A stretch of 64,000 nt of DNA from Tricholoma matsutake (Eukaryota; Basidiomycota; Agaricomycetes; Agaricales; Tricholomataceae): positions 10,850,001 to 10,914,000 of the forward strand of contig AP026539.1 of the NCBI GenBank assembly GCA_026075535.2, given 5' to 3'. Every line of letters starts with the position of its first letter. Position 1 is the first letter of the stretch. Below, in pieces: positions 30,211 through 41,822 of the stretch. The translations under genes and the position numbers were made by a program. Under the pieces are notes generated by a model, which had not been told where the DNA came from, did not search any database, and saw only the letters and a list, made by a program, of their open reading frames with translations.

Positions 30211-30844
30211 ACCCAAAACCAATGACCAATACCTTATATATATTATATTAATGTATAGATATTGTAATTCCCCATAGACTGGTTTAACTTATAAGGAGTT
30301 CTGCCAAGATCTGACTGAGATATGGCCAAAACTGAAAGGACATGCATTCAAGTTGTGGTTTGTAGTTTGTAATTTTTGTAGTTTGTAGTCACAACTTTGG
30401 GCTGTTAAATCAATAAAATCACATGGTACAGATGGTTAGGTATGTTGTTGTTATGTTTATGATGTCATATAGCTGTACAAAAAAAATTATAGCTCAGGTA
30501 ATAAGCAATGCAATCAAAGTTGTTCTGATACAACAAAATACTTGTATAGAAATGTTTTTGGTCATATCTCAACCAATTCCTAACTGCTTTTGATGATCCA
30601 GGGACCAAAAATGAAGCAAACATGTGTGGGGGTAAGGTCAAACACATGTTGGGACAAAAGACTGGTTGCAACCCATTTAAACCAGTTTTTCATTGGTCCT
30701 ACTATATTTTTCAAAATGAAAGACCAGCAACTGGACTGCAAAAGACTGGTCCAATAAATAGACCTCTGGGCCAGTCTTTTCTGGTCCAATTCAGTCCAGT
30801 TTCAGTCTGTTTTTTGGTCCTATGGACTGGACCTGCAAACACTA
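30211..30844. mobile_element. 5'-truncated TAGTG-type MITE
   Basis: The right end is complete (GGACTGGACCTGCAAACACTA to 30844), and ACTGGTC/GACCAGT words as well as a stretch like 25310-25640 show the family. The left end is missing, and the neighbouring gypsy copy lacks everything between its gag and RT, so a deletion accompanied this insertion. Confidence 0.55.
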
Positions 30845-30927
30845 CCAATATTCTTTGTGCCAAAAAAGGATCAGGGAAAGAGGATGTGTACAGATTATAG
30901 GTATCTGAATGAGTGGACAGTGAAGAA
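30845..30927 (+). pseudogene. RT fragment of B2, left part
   Basis: It encodes the PIFFVPKK segment and the decayed YRYLNEWTVKN segment of family-B reverse transcriptase, ending at the AAGAA target duplication of B1. The reading continues at 37599 after the 6.7-kb insertion. Confidence 0.7.
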
Positions 30928-31329
30928 TGTTAGGAAACCACCCCATTACCTAATAAAATTTCATTTTTATTTTATTATGTCGAATTACGCTACATGACGC
31001 CAAATGATGCTACACTTTGATAGCATGAGAATTTTATTTCGCACGCATCAATATGTATGTGCATGTACCAACGCGTCAGTAACAACAATGTACAATATAT
31101 GTAACATAGTATATAAACCCGAAATATACGCCTAGGGGACCCCAGTTGTGTTCTCTTAGGTATTCCACCTACGTTTTCGGTGTGAAAGGCCTATCTCAAC
31201 ACACTCACCTATTAATAACCCCTCGCATCAAAACCATCAATTCCCCCATCATGAGCGTGGATCCCGCCCCCTTCTTGTAGAGAGAACCCGCACGGTCTTA
31301 GCTAGCAGATAGTGGGTGTTGCCCTAACA
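30928..31329 (+). repeat. 5' LTR of B1
   Basis: It runs TGTTAGGAAACCACCCC ... GTTGCCCTAACA. Compared with the 3' LTR it keeps several CpG sites that are TG or CA there (for example around 30985-31000). Confidence 0.95.
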
Positions 31330-31816
31330 GAAGAACACAACTTCCTATATCAGTGCGCCTTCTCTTACTTGCACATACGTCATTGTTTCACTGCACCACA
31401 TCCAATTACTCACCCTTTTGGCACGAGCCAGAAGTACTTGTATATATGTAATCTACCTTTTCTTTCATAAGCCAATGCCAGGCCTCGCCTTACATTGCGA
31501 CCGCCAGTGATCGAGAGGCAGCGCTCGTCATTAGGACAGCTGCAACCAGACAACCGATTGGATCTGGTTTAGTTACAATTTATATTACTCTATTTGGACG
31601 ACTATTTTAGTTACAAGCCAAATTCAGTGATATCTCCGAGATCAGGCACTGTTGGAAGGGTTATTGATCCGAAGTGTCAAAATAGGCGCCCGATGAACAA
31701 CGAACGATGGATGAACCTCGACGAACCTTATCACGTGACCCGTAGATGTTTGGAGAGGTCTCGAAGAAAAAATTTTGAATTTGTCAAAGAAGTGATTCAT
31801 CACAGATTCTACAATT

Positions 31817-32914
31817 ATGTCCAAATTTTCAACTTCTAATCCCGGTCCTAATCCTGTTCCCATACCAGCACTAGAGGTGAAAATTGATGCGCTCACAGCA
31901 CAAATGTTGCAATTAGTGTCAGTATTGGCAGCATCACAGCCCAGACAAGCGGAAGTACAGCCAGAGATGATAGGAGAAAGAGATGATGAGATGGAGGAGA
32001 TGGTGGAGTGGATATGGCAGGAGGATGAGACAGCAGAGAAATCTGGAAATGGAAAAGTGTGCTTACCTAAGTACGCGCCCCCACAAATCTTTGACAGTAC
32101 CATGGAGAATACAAAATCCTTCATCAGCTCTATAGTATTGTACATCCATGGGAGGAAGCCTGAGTTTCATACAGCCAAGTCTAGGATTATGTTTGCTCTC
32201 TCATACATTCAGGGGGGGAAAGCACAGTTCTGGAGAAACAATGCTATTAATCAAATTGCTGTGGGAAATAAACCCTTTGCAACCTTCAAGGAATTTCTGG
32301 AGAGATTGGAGGCACAGTTTGGAGACCCTAATCCAAAGGCAACAGCCAATGCTAAATTAAAGACCATGTGCCAAGGTTCCCTAATGGCAGATGAATTTAT
32401 TTTGCAGTTCAAAGCAGAAGCTTTGCAAACAGACATGGGAGAAGCCACATTGGTAGAGTTTTTTAAAGCAGGATTAAATCCCTCCTTATTCAAGTCTATC
32501 TACCGACTACCTTCTATGCCAGAGAAGTTGGATGAGTGGTATAATTGGGCAATGCGCCTTGACCGGCAATATCAGCAGGAACAGGCAGAGTCAAAGTTGA
32601 TGTACGGAAGTAGTAAATTTGGAAAGTCATCAGGAGGAAAGTCCAAGAAAGGAAAGGCACCTCAGGCGCAAGCTCCAAGGGCACAGCCACCAGCCATGGC
32701 AGTGACACCTATAGTTACGGAATCAGCAGCACCAGCAGAGGCAATGGAGGTTGATCAAGCAGGGAGACGAGCCCCACTTAAATGTTTTAACTGTGGGCAG
32801 TTAGGACACATTTCTAGGAATTGTAGGCAGAAAAGAAAGATTAGGGAAGCTACAATTGAGGAAGTGAAGCCGGAGGAAGGCAAGCAGAAGAATTTTGTGG
32901 AAGAGTCCCAGTGA
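31817..32914 (+). CDS. B1 gag (capsid and CCHC nucleocapsid)
   Basis: A 365-residue open frame. The N-terminus is Ser/Pro-rich (MSKFSTSNPGPNPVPIPALE). The capsid-like core has FDSTMENTKSFISSIVLYI, FALSYIQGGKAQFWRN, FLERLEAQFGDP and DEWYNWAMRLDRQYQQEQ. A Lys/Ala/Pro linker leads to CFNCGQLGHISRNC (near residue 323), a CCHC zinc knuckle. The stop at 32912-32914 overlaps the pol frame, which lies in the -1 frame, so Pol expression probably needs a -1 shift. No stops interrupt gag. Confidence 0.9.
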   Translation: MSKFSTSNPGPNPVPIPALEVKIDALTAQMLQLVSVLAASQPRQAEVQPEMIGERDDEMEEMVEWIWQEDETAEKSGNGKVCLPKYAPPQIFDSTMENTKSFISSIVLYIHGRKPEFHTAKSRIMFALSYIQGGKAQFWRNNAINQIAVGNKPFATFKEFLERLEAQFGDPNPKATANAKLKTMCQGSLMADEFILQFKAEALQTDMGEATLVEFFKAGLNPSLFKSIYRLPSMPEKLDEWYNWAMRLDRQYQQEQAESKLMYGSSKFGKSSGGKSKKGKAPQAQAPRAQPPAMAVTPIVTESAAPAEAMEVDQAGRRAPLKCFNCGQLGHISRNCRQKRKIREATIEEVKPEEGKQKNFVEESQ

Positions 32915-35900
32915 AGGTTTCCCCATTGGTGACCCAGAATCGTTACAATGTATTAGTATCCAAGGAAACCCAGAGCAAATCAGAAAAGGAAATCGAGGAG
33001 GAGTATAACCGGTCTGAATCACATGACAAAAAGGAGTACAACTGTTGTCAATCACGTGACAATTTTCACACATCATTTCTGAAATCCCCTAAATTCTTTA
33101 TTCACTCTGCGTGAATAGAACCCGAAATCACCTTGACTGTGGGACTGAAGACAGTGGACATGCATGCAGCGATTGATGTGGAAGCGTTGCTTGATAGTGG
33201 TGCTACAGGATTATTTATTAATCAATCCTTAATTACCAGAAACGGTATTAACACATGCAAGCTGGTGCAACCTATGATGGTGTACAATATTGATGGAACA
33301 GTCAATCGTGGAGGAACTATCAAGGAGGAGGTGACTATGGTCCTAAAGTATCAGGAGCATCAGGAGCGAGCCATATTTGAAGTGTGCGATCTTGGGAAAA
33401 CCAATCTAATAATAGGATGTCCGTGGTTACGGAAGCATAATCCCGAATGGAAAACTGGGAAAGTACAAATGACTCGTTGTCCTAAGGAATGTAATGTGTA
33501 TGGGAGGAAGATGAAGAAGGGAAAAAGGAAAAAGAAAGAGAAAGAACGTCCGAGAAAGTATTCTGTTACAATGGAGGAAGTGGAGGATGAGGAAATGCCA
33601 AATGGGGAAGTTCCGATCATGATCAAGAAAGAAGAGCAGAAGCAAACCTTTAGAACAATTCGTGGAGGACAGTCATGGGACAAGAATATCGTGAAGGTGG
33701 AGAAGCCAGTGGAGGAATGGGTGCCAAAAGTGTATCATGAACATCTGTCAGTGTTCCAGAAGAAGGAGTCTGAGCAAATGCCAGTGTGGAAGCCATGGGA
33801 TCATGCAATTGAGATGAAGCCAGGGTTTGTGCCAAAGAAGTCGAAGGTATATCCATTATCTCTGATGGAACAAGAAGAAGTGGATGCATTCCTGAAGGGG
33901 CAATTGCGCAAAGGATACATACGACCTTCAAAATCACCGCAGACATCACCAATATTCTTCATGCCAAAGAAAGACCAAAGGAAGAGGATGTGTACCGATT
34001 ATAGGTATTTGAATGAGTGGACAGTGAAGAACGCGTACCCCCTGCCATTGATCTCAGAAATAATTGACAAGGTGGGAAAAGCCAAGGTCTTTACAAAATT
34101 GGATTTACAATGGGGATACAACAATGTATGAATAAAGAAAGGAGATGAGTGGAAGGCAGCATTTGCCATGCGTCGAGGATCCTTCGAGCCGCTTGTCATG
34201 TTTTTTGGGATGACTAATAGTCCCCGACCTTTCAAAATATGATGAATGACATTTTCAAGGACGTAATAGACAAAGGCATGGTAATAATATTTATTGATGA
34301 CATTCTGATATTCACAGAGGATGAAGAAAATCATGAGGCGATAGTACAGGAGGTGTTACAGAGGTTGGCGGAGAATGATCTATTTTTGAAACCAGAGAAG
34401 TGTGTGTTTGGGGCAAGCAAGATTGAGTTCCTAGGATTATTGATCGGCCCTGACAGGATCAAAATGGATCCGATCAAGGTACAGGCGATCACAGATTGGC
34501 CTGCGCCCACCCGTGTCAAGGAGGTTCAAGCCTTCTTGGGACTCGCAAATTATTATCGTCACTTTGTGCACAATTGTTCTAAAATTGCCGCACCCTTACA
34601 TAACCTTATGCGAAAGGGAGTAGTGTGGAGGTGGGGAGAGCAGCAGCAGACAGTGTTTGAGGAGTTGAAGAGGAAGTTTGTGGAGGGACCAATATTAGCC
34701 CCAGTAGATTTCACACGCCCTTTGTGAGTGGAATCCGATGCATCCGATTTTGCTACTGGAGTGGTATTATCAATGCTGTGCAAAGATGACAAATGGCATC
34801 CTTGTGCATACTTGTCAAAAGGGTTGAATGATGTGGAGAGGAATTATGATGTGCATGACAAAGAGATGTTGGGGATAATACGAGCATTGGAGGCGTGGAG
34901 GCATTATTTGGAGGGATGTATGCATCAGATTGAGATCTGGACGGATCATCAAAATCTGCAATACTTCATGTCCGCTAAAAAGCTTAATCGCCGGCAAGCG
35001 CGTTGGGCACTATTCCTATCGTGTTTCAACTTTCACTTGGTCCACAAAGTGGGAAGCTTAATGAGGAAAGCAGATGCATTATCCAGACGTATTGATCATA
35101 AAAGGGGGGTGGAGGAGGACAATAAAAATGTTACCTTACTCAAACCCGAATACTTTCACATTTGCGCTATGCGTCAAGGGCATCTATTAATAGATAGCTC
35201 GGAAACGGAAATGTTGTCTACAATTAGACAATGTTCGGAAATGGACGATGAAGTAGTGGAAGCCGTGAAAGCTCTGAAGGGAGAGAAGAAAGGTAATATC
35301 AAAGGAGATGAGTGGGCTGAGGAACAAGGGTTGGTGTTGTTTCGAGGAAAAGTGTATGTACCGAAGGATCAGGATTTGCGAAGGGAGATTGTCCAGTTAC
35401 ATCACAATACACCGATTGCCGGACACCCAGGAAGATGGAAGACGTTGGAATTAGTAATGAGAAATTATTGGTGGCCCAGAATTTCGAAGTATGTGTTGGG
35501 GTATAAGGGCAACCTAAGCCTCTAGCAAAGGGAAATCCGAAGTTAAAATTATACTACATAATACAGGCATTGGGGACACACCTAGCAAAGGGAAATCTGA
35601 AGAGAAAACTCTAAGGATCCCCTTGCTGATGCCCAGTATATGTGAAGACGACAAAAATCAAATATAACCTAAAAATAGAAAAAGGCAGAGATAGGCGGAT
35701 CAAGGCCGCTGAATGACATCATACCAAGGGGTATGTGTCGGAAGGGACTCCGCCTCTAAATATAAAAGTGTCAACATGTACAAACATGATAGCAAGGGAA
35801 AATTAGTAATAAAATCCAGAAAAATCATAGAAAATGAAGAATAGAAGGAAATGAGGTGGGGAAAAATATAGGATGAACATAAAAAATAGGAAAAACACAC

Positions 35901-37184
35901 AGGGCACCCCCCTAGTCCCCTTACATGGGGTATGTGGATGGATGTGATATGTGCATGAGGGGGAAGAAATTTCCAGAGAAACCTGCAGGAAAATTAATGC
36001 CGAACCCTATACCTAAAGCGCCGTGGCAAGATATATCTGTGGATTTTATTACTGGATTACCCGAGGCTCAAGGGTACGATGCAATATTCGTAGTATGCGA
36101 CCACTTTACAAAGGAGGTCCATATTATTCCTACTACTACAGAAACCTCATCATTGGGCTTGGTGCGCCTCTATCTAAATCAGGTATGGTGGTTACATGGG
36201 TTACCCGATACCATTATCTCCAATCGCAGACCACAATTTGCTTCCGTGTTTATGTGAGAACTAAACAACATATTGGGAATTCAAACTAAATTATCTATGG
36301 CATATCACCCGCAGACTGATGGGCAGACAGAGAGAATGAATCAGGAGTTGGAGCAGTACCTACGTATGTTTGTCAACTACCAACAAACCGACTGGCCCAA
36401 ATGGTTGGCAATTGCTGAATTTTCCCACAATAACAAATTCCATTCGGCTACTCGTATGTCACCCTTTTTTGCGAATTATGGATATCATCCTCGCATGGGA
36501 GTAGAACCCAGAAGGGAAGTCAAAGTACAGTTGGTAGAAGACTTTGTATCTAAGATGCAAAAGGTACAAGAGGAAGCAGAGGCGGCATTGAAGAAAGCAC
36601 ATGATGACATGATGCGACACGCGGATCGTACTCGAGCATGCGCTCCAGAGTACAAAGTTGGTGACTTGGTATGGCTAAGTACCAAGGACCTGAATATTCC
36701 ATGACCTTCGAGGAAACTTATGGAAAAACAAGTTGGCCCATATGTGATCTCTAAAGTAATCTCGCCTAATGCGGTAGTGCTAAAATTACCCCAATCATTC
36801 AAGATTGATCCCGAGATTAATGTATCCTGCCTACACCCTTACTGCCCGCCCACTATTCCTGGCCAACAAACTACTCTGCAACCTCCAATAATAGTAGAAG
36901 GTGCTCCAGAATACATAGTTGAAGAAATTCTAGACTCATGTCTTCGACGGAACAAATTGGAGTTTTTAATAAAGTGGAAAAACTATACCAATGAAAATAA
37001 TTTGTGGGAACCCGAAGAGAATTGTAAGCGAGCACGTAATGTGATCGCCCAATTCTTTAAATGTAATCCGAATGCTCCATGTCGCATTGCGAGAATGGTG
37101 TATGAGGGGATGAAATTCTGGCCTTACCAAAATTTCACAGAGGAGACAGACGTAATATTTTCTCGCCTGGAAGTCGAGGCATAA
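32911..37184 (+). pseudogene. B1 pol: protease, RT, RNase H, integrase, chromodomain; several stops
   Basis: The reading starts in the overlap with gag. The protease has DSGATGLFINQSL (about 33195). RT has YPLSLMEQEEVDAFLKGQL, FMPKKDQRKRMCTDYRYLN, KLDLQWGYNNV and the FIDDILIFTED box (about 34290). RNase H shows ESDASDFATG, DKEMLGIIRAL and WTDHQNLQYF. Integrase has HHNTPIAGHPGRWKT, a CDMC zinc pair and VDFITGLP, then AYHPQTDGQTERMNQEL. The chromodomain is at about 36905-37050 (VEEILDS, FLIKWKNY, NLWEPEEN). TGA stops at about 33112, 34129, 34725, 36255 and 36702 all stand where the family has Arg, as expected from CGA changes. There is also a frameshift near 34225 and the solo LTR at 35502-35925. 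Confidence 0.85.
35502..35925 (-). repeat. Solo LTR of family A inside the B1 integrase
   Basis: 424 bp, TATAAGGGCAACC...CCCCTTACA, reverse of 465-898, with the exact 5-bp duplication TGGGG (35497-35501 and 35926-35930). It splits the codons for SKYVLG and YVDGCDMC in integrase. It arose by LTR-LTR recombination of a full family-A element. Confidence 0.95.
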
Positions 37185-37197
37185 AAGGGGGGGTAAT

Positions 37198-37598
37198 GTT
37201 AGGAAACCACCCCATTACCTAATAAAATTTCATTTTTATTTTATTATATTGAATTACACTACATGACGCCAAATGACGCTACACTTTGATAGCATGAGAA
37301 TTTTATTTCGCACACATCAATATGTACGCGCATGTATGAACGTGTCAGTAACAACAATGTACAATATATGTAACATAGTATATAAACCCTAAATATACAC
37401 CTAGGGGACCCCAGTTGTGTTCTCTTAGGTATTCCACCTATGTTTTTGGTGTGAAAGGCCCATCTCAACAAACTCACCTATTAATAACCCCTCGCATCAA
37501 AACCATCAATTCCCCCATCACGAGCGCGGATCCCACCCCCTTCTTGTAGAGAGAACCTGCATGGTCTTAGCTAGCAGATAGTGGGTGTCACCCTAACA
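37198..37598 (+). repeat. 3' LTR of B1
   Basis: 401 bp, TGTTAGGAAACC ... GTCACCCTAACA, just after the purine tract. It is followed by AAGAA. Confidence 0.95.
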
Positions 37599-38075
37599 AA
37601 GAATGTGTACCTACCCTTGATCTCAGAAATGATTGATGAAGTGGGAAAAGCCAAGGTCTTCACAAAATTGGATCTAAGATGGGGATACAATAATGTATGC
37701 ATTAGGAAAGGAGATGAGTGGAAAGGTGCGTTTGCCACATGCTGAGGATCCTTTGAGCTGTTTGTCATGTTTTTTGGGATGACTATTAGTACCCCAACTT
37801 TCCAAAATATGATGAATGCTATCTTCAAGGATGTGATTGACAAATGCATGGTAATAATATTTATTGATGACATTCTGATATTTACAGAGGATGAAGAAAA
37901 TCATATGCATGAGGCAATAGTGCAGGAGGTGTTATGGAGATTGGCAGAGAATGATCTATTTTTGAGATTGGAGAAGTGTGTATTCAGTGCAAGTGAGATT
38001 GAGTTCCTGGGGCTAATGATCAGCCCTGATGGAATTAAGATGGATCTGATTAAAGTACAGGTGATCACTGGCCAC
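37599..38075 (+). pseudogene. RT fragment of B2, right part
   Basis: It continues from 30927: [22 protein letters not shown], then FIDDILIFTEDEENH and LGLMISPDGIKMDLIKVQVI, an RT thumb/palm region. It has a stop and an altered segment near 37740, and it ends abruptly at about 38075 where unrelated hairpin-rich sequence begins. Confidence 0.75.
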
Positions 38076-39357
38076 ATGACCCCCTCCCCATGTTTTTCAT
38101 GGGAGCAGTTTTTTCTTTCTTAATATTGTTGCCCCACCCCCCTCACATTTGTCTCAGGGGGGAGGTTTTTTTTTGATGTATATAATTGTGTAGTACCCTC
38201 CCTCGCAAGGGAGGTTAATTCATTTTATTTTTTTGACCAAATTATGTTGAGCTGCCTCCCTACTTTCTCTTGCACAATGCATAGATTGCAAGAAGATGAA
38301 GTTCAGCCTGCTTGGGTATGAAATAGTATCTGAGAGATTCTCTGCAAAAAACATTCTTTAGGGCATGAGATATAAACAGTCAATTCAACCTTAAAGGAAA
38401 GGAATATACCTACTAAAAGCACCTCATAATGGTATGAAATTTCCCTTCTATCTCAGGCTGAAAAACACACCCTGTAATCCACACCTTTGTGGCAGAAAAT
38501 TTGCAGAAAATACCATTAAAAACCTTGATGAAATTTCATATGTTAGATGGTTGAAACTCATACTCTCATCTTGGATTAAAATCATTCCCTGTATTTCATC
38601 CCATTAAGTTATGAAATTTTTGTAAGGTAACACATATGAATTCCATTCCTTGGATGGCTGAAATATATGGGATGAAATGCATCCCAAATTCATCCACCAT
38701 ATATCCAGCCATTTATATTATGTTTTTCCTGTTTTGTTACTTACATAAATGGCTGAAATTCACACTCCACCTGTGGATTGACATAGTAAACGCACTGATC
38801 GTCGGCTAGGAAAACGCTGAAGTGAAATTAAGGTGAAATTTCAGCCTCAAAGAGTTTCAGTTATACAGTTGTAAGCCTTTGAAAAGATCTCGACGCTGCA
38901 ACTTTCCAAAAGGAGTGGTTAAAATTCCCGGGCCCTGATCACAATATCCTAAATACATACTTAGGGTCAGTGGGATTAGCGTGGTTATAATGAGAAGAAG
39001 AGCAGCATAGCATGTTTCGTGGCACCGGTGGGAAACAAATAAAAACGCACCTGCAGTGAGAATGTCCTCTTGGGATATATAAGTATTGCAAAGTCTTGAA
39101 TTCTATATTTCGGTCTGCTGACTGAATAACGCGACTGCTATGTCAGGTGCAGTGCCTCATCTGATATCGTTAGAACATCCTGGTGGTTATCACATCGATG
39201 CCAATACAGAAACACGCCGAAAGTCAGGTCTGCAAGCTTCCAACTTGGGGAAAGTTGGGGACAGCGCGACTTTGGGCGCCGGGTAACACGTGATTATTAT
39301 AATCACCCTGGTACGCACAAATTGGGGAGCGGCAACTTTCCTTCTCTACCTTTTACC
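38076..39357. other. Intergenic stretch before PEX11; hairpins and AT-rich repeats
   Basis: 38095-38215 has two GC-rich hairpins (CCCCCTCACA-TTTGTC-TCAGGGGGG and ACCCTCCCTCGCAAGGGAGGTT), like those at 3953-4040 of the TIR element. 38300-38850 is AT-rich with several versions of GAAATTTCA/TGAAATT. A 49-codon ORF starts at 39143 after a TATATAAG word (about 39077), but nothing supports it as a gene. CACGTG at about 39289 lies in the presumed PEX11 promoter. Confidence 0.4.
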
Positions 39358-40466
39358 ATGGCCACTATCGCATCTCAGGTAGTCCTTCACCCCTTCGTAT
39401 CGAACAGTCTAAAATTTGGCGGGACGACGCTTGGTCGGGACAAGGTATGCTTCCAACCTAGAAAATGATGTCATTCCCACGTTTCATACTTATGGGTATA
39501 TGCTGAAAACTAGACTTACCGCGCTGTACAATACTTCGCTCGGTTCCTCGCTTGGTATCTTCTAAACAAAGGCGACAAACTGGATGCAGCCCGCTGGACC
39601 GCACTAAAATCACATCTTGGCACAGCCAGGAAACGTACGTCGTCTCAAGTGCAGTCGTGATCTGATTCCGATTCTGACACACTCAGTGCTGCGATTGGGG
39701 AAGCCAATGGAGCATCTTCAAGCAGTACTGCGCGCTGCCTTCACTCCAGGACCCGCTGGAGAACAGATCCTTAGTATTGGGAGGCAGATTGCATACTTTG
39801 GATACTTGACATATGACATGTTTGTCTGGGTATGCCGAATTTCCATCTCTACTTTCCAATCGAATATTGAGACAGTCAAACGACTGAATAGGCTCAGGCT
39901 ATCAAATTCATCAATCTAAATCCTGAAACTGCGAAGAAAGTGGCTAAGACATCGAATCGGTTCTGGCTTGCTGGAATCCTGTTCAGCATCGTGAACAGCA
40001 TACTCAAAGTAAGTATTATAGATGCCACACAGGGTTTGAATGTCCCCTGATATGGGATTGGGGACTGGAAGTATACACGCTTGACCAAGGAAGCCAAGAA
40101 GCTCCGAGCATCGAGAATGCTGAGTGAGAAAGACATCGGCGAAGAGGCCCAGAGTGACATGAGGCTAAGCGCAATCGAAAGGTCAGCCTTCACTGTCTCT
40201 TTTCTGACCATACGAACTCATCATTTTCTCCTCAGTGCTCGAGTAGCGACCCAACAACAGTTCATGACTGACGCGTTGGACGTGTGGATCCCCGCAACAG
40301 GCACAGAGCTCGTTAGCATAAACGACGGGATATTGGGTATCCTTGGGTTCGTAATATAGTATATCCTACACCGTCGTTTTTTCTGACTCGAAGTGCGCTT
40401 TGCAGTCTTATCACTTCCCTGATAGGAGTGAATGCTCAATGGAAGGCAGTAGTTGGGAAAAAGTGA
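39358..40466 (+). CDS. PEX11: Peroxisomal membrane protein PEX11, 7 exons
   Basis: PEX11 shapes and divides peroxisome membranes. Model: 39358-39444, 39514-39634, 39687-39829, 39898-40008, 40072-40181, 40236-40346, 40406-40466. It totals 744 nt and 247 residues, the usual size for fungal PEX11, and every join keeps frame. The start is MATIASQVVLHPFVSNSLKF. Family blocks include TLGRDK, YRAVQYFARFLAWYL, LKSHLGTARK, LRLGKPMEHLQAVLRAA, RQIAYFGYLTYDMFVW, IKFINLNPETAKKV, NRFWLAGILFS and ALDVWIPATG. The C-terminus has a hydrophobic GLITSLIGV followed by QWKAVVGKK. The N-terminal helices are amphipathic by eye. The gene is intact and convergent with the CMC1-like gene 290 bp away. The last donor (GTTCGT) is weak; without splicing there the protein would end GFVI. 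Confidence 0.9.
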
Positions 40467-40756
40467 GCACTGCATGGAACGGAGAGGAGTTTCTCGGTAC
40501 AAAGAGATTATGCATTCCTCAGATCTACATAAGTACATACTCCGAGTACGTACTACGTCATCCAAACAAGCTCTGTTGCTTTGCCTACGGCCAGGTTCCT
40601 TACGTAGGTGAAAATGTCGCCTGGGCTTACTCCTGTTCCTGGTTACGTAGCCGAAGATACTCGCGACGTACTTCCTCCATGGATTCAGGACCAGTGCTGG
40701 CAAGTGACGATTAACCAACCAGCTATACGGTTTCATAACAACAATAGAGGGACGTA

Positions 40757-41226
40757 CTATTGAACCATACACTCCTGCAGCTTGTTGAGATGTGTCCTGC
40801 ATGTCCACGCAACAGAAAGAGTACGTCCACTAGAGCAATCCGCGAATTCTGAAATCGACGCTTTTTATCAGTGAAGTAGCTTGAATGAAGGCTTTGAAAC
40901 CCTGACCTTTCACAAAAGCATCGCACTCACGAAGTGCGCGTGCTTTTGTGGTCTTCAGCAGAGTTTCCTCCTCCCGACGTGAAAGGGCGTTCATGAAAGG
41001 CTTAAAGTTAGAAAACAAACTTGATTTCCAAGTGCAAGCTGCTGCACAACACATGCAAATAGCATGAGAATAATAGCAGATGAAAGTCAAGGGTGCTCGG
41101 GAATCTGAATGCCGGACGTGGACCCGGTCCCAGGCCGCCAAAAAAAAAATGGAACCCCCAAACTTTGGGCAAAATTTGATATCTGGAGCTTGTTTTAGAG
41201 GTGGCAAATCGGGCGATCACGGACAT
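40757..41226 (-). CDS. CMC1: CMC1-like twin CX9C mitochondrial protein
   Basis: CMC1 proteins sit in the intermembrane space and help copper delivery and assembly of cytochrome c oxidase. The conserved core is MNALSRREEETLLKTTKA followed by CDAFVKEFADC and, further on, CRTHLNKLQEC: two exact CX9C motifs that form a disulfide-linked helical hairpin. The last intron is 40849-40906 and the stop is 40757-40759 after QECMVQ. The core ATG is at 40994. An upstream exon from ATG 41226 (MSVIARFATSKTSSRYQILPK) joined by a 163-nt intron (41001-41163) is possible and in frame, but the shorter form cannot be excluded. The C-terminal end is well supported, the N-terminal end is not. Confidence 0.75.
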
Positions 41227-41293
41227 GGTTGATGCAGGTAGGTCCTACCCAATATGATGACGAGCGGCATCTTGGCGGCATCCGTTAAGCGAC

Positions 41294-41342
41294 ACGCGTC
41301 TCTCCTGCTCTCGACGCGTGTTTTTATCTCTGAGCGACGCGT
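41294..41342. promoter_or_regulatory. Three ACGCGT boxes upstream of the CMC1-like gene
   Basis: ACGCGT occurs at 41294, 41314 and 41337, spaced about 20 bp, 70-120 bp upstream of the CMC1-like start. ACGCGT is the MCB site bound by MBF in yeasts at G1/S. Whether it works here is inference. Confidence 0.4.
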
Positions 41343-41822
41343 CTACCCGACATTTCGCTAATATCATGGAGGATCGATACTGTACATAATGTAACAGTAT
41401 GACATTATGGTCGCGAATTAGGGTGAATCAGACGTCCCATGTACAGCCGACTACTGCCTGCCTAAAAATCTAAAATTTCCCGTTGAAAGGGCATGCTATC
41501 TGAGATAATTAACACAGCGAAAAATTCATCGCTAACAGCCGCTTCAGTTTGATTTCAAATTTACAGTGCTTACTCAGTCCTGAGTCCACAAAACAAACCC
41601 GCTCCGACATCACCTCTGCCTTTCTACTCGACATTCTCGGAGATGCAGATGAGGGAGCTGGATCTTCGGAGTCCAATACTACCAATCTCAAAACAACAGA
41701 TGGACTCAGGTAGATGGTTGAAGGCAGTAACTCATCAGCCTCAAGATGACGAGTGGAGTATCATTCTAGATACAGTCCCCTTGCGAAATAGGGCTAATTC
41801 ACCGGCTAATTGGTACAAAATA
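41343..41822. other. Intergenic region, no feature seen
   Basis: No gene or repeat was recognised between the MCB-like boxes and the TA-flanked MITE. Confidence 0.4.

Larger units (their letters stand above)
30928..37598 (+). mobile_element. Full-length chromovirus B1 (Ty3/gypsy), inactivated by point mutations
   Basis: A 6671-bp element with LTRs of 402 and 401 bp and the exact 5-bp target duplication AAGAA (30923-30927 and 37599-37603). Order: LTR, leader, gag, protease-RT-RNase H-integrase-chromodomain, purine tract (AAAAGGGGGGG), LTR. It lies inside the RT of an older copy of the same family (B2). A 424-bp solo LTR of family A (35502-35925) sits in its integrase. The two LTRs differ mostly at C/T and G/A positions. 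Confidence 0.95.

Noticed and set aside
33112..36704. TGA read as an amino acid in B1 pol
   Set aside because: Host genes here use TGA as a stop, and each site fits a simple CGA mutation in a dead element.
39143..39292. 49-codon ORF upstream of PEX11 as a gene
   Set aside because: Only a TATA-like word supports it; no splice partner or recognisable motif.
40221..40808. 195-codon ORF on the minus strand
   Set aside because: It is antisense to the last exons of PEX11 and crosses its introns; no recognisable protein.
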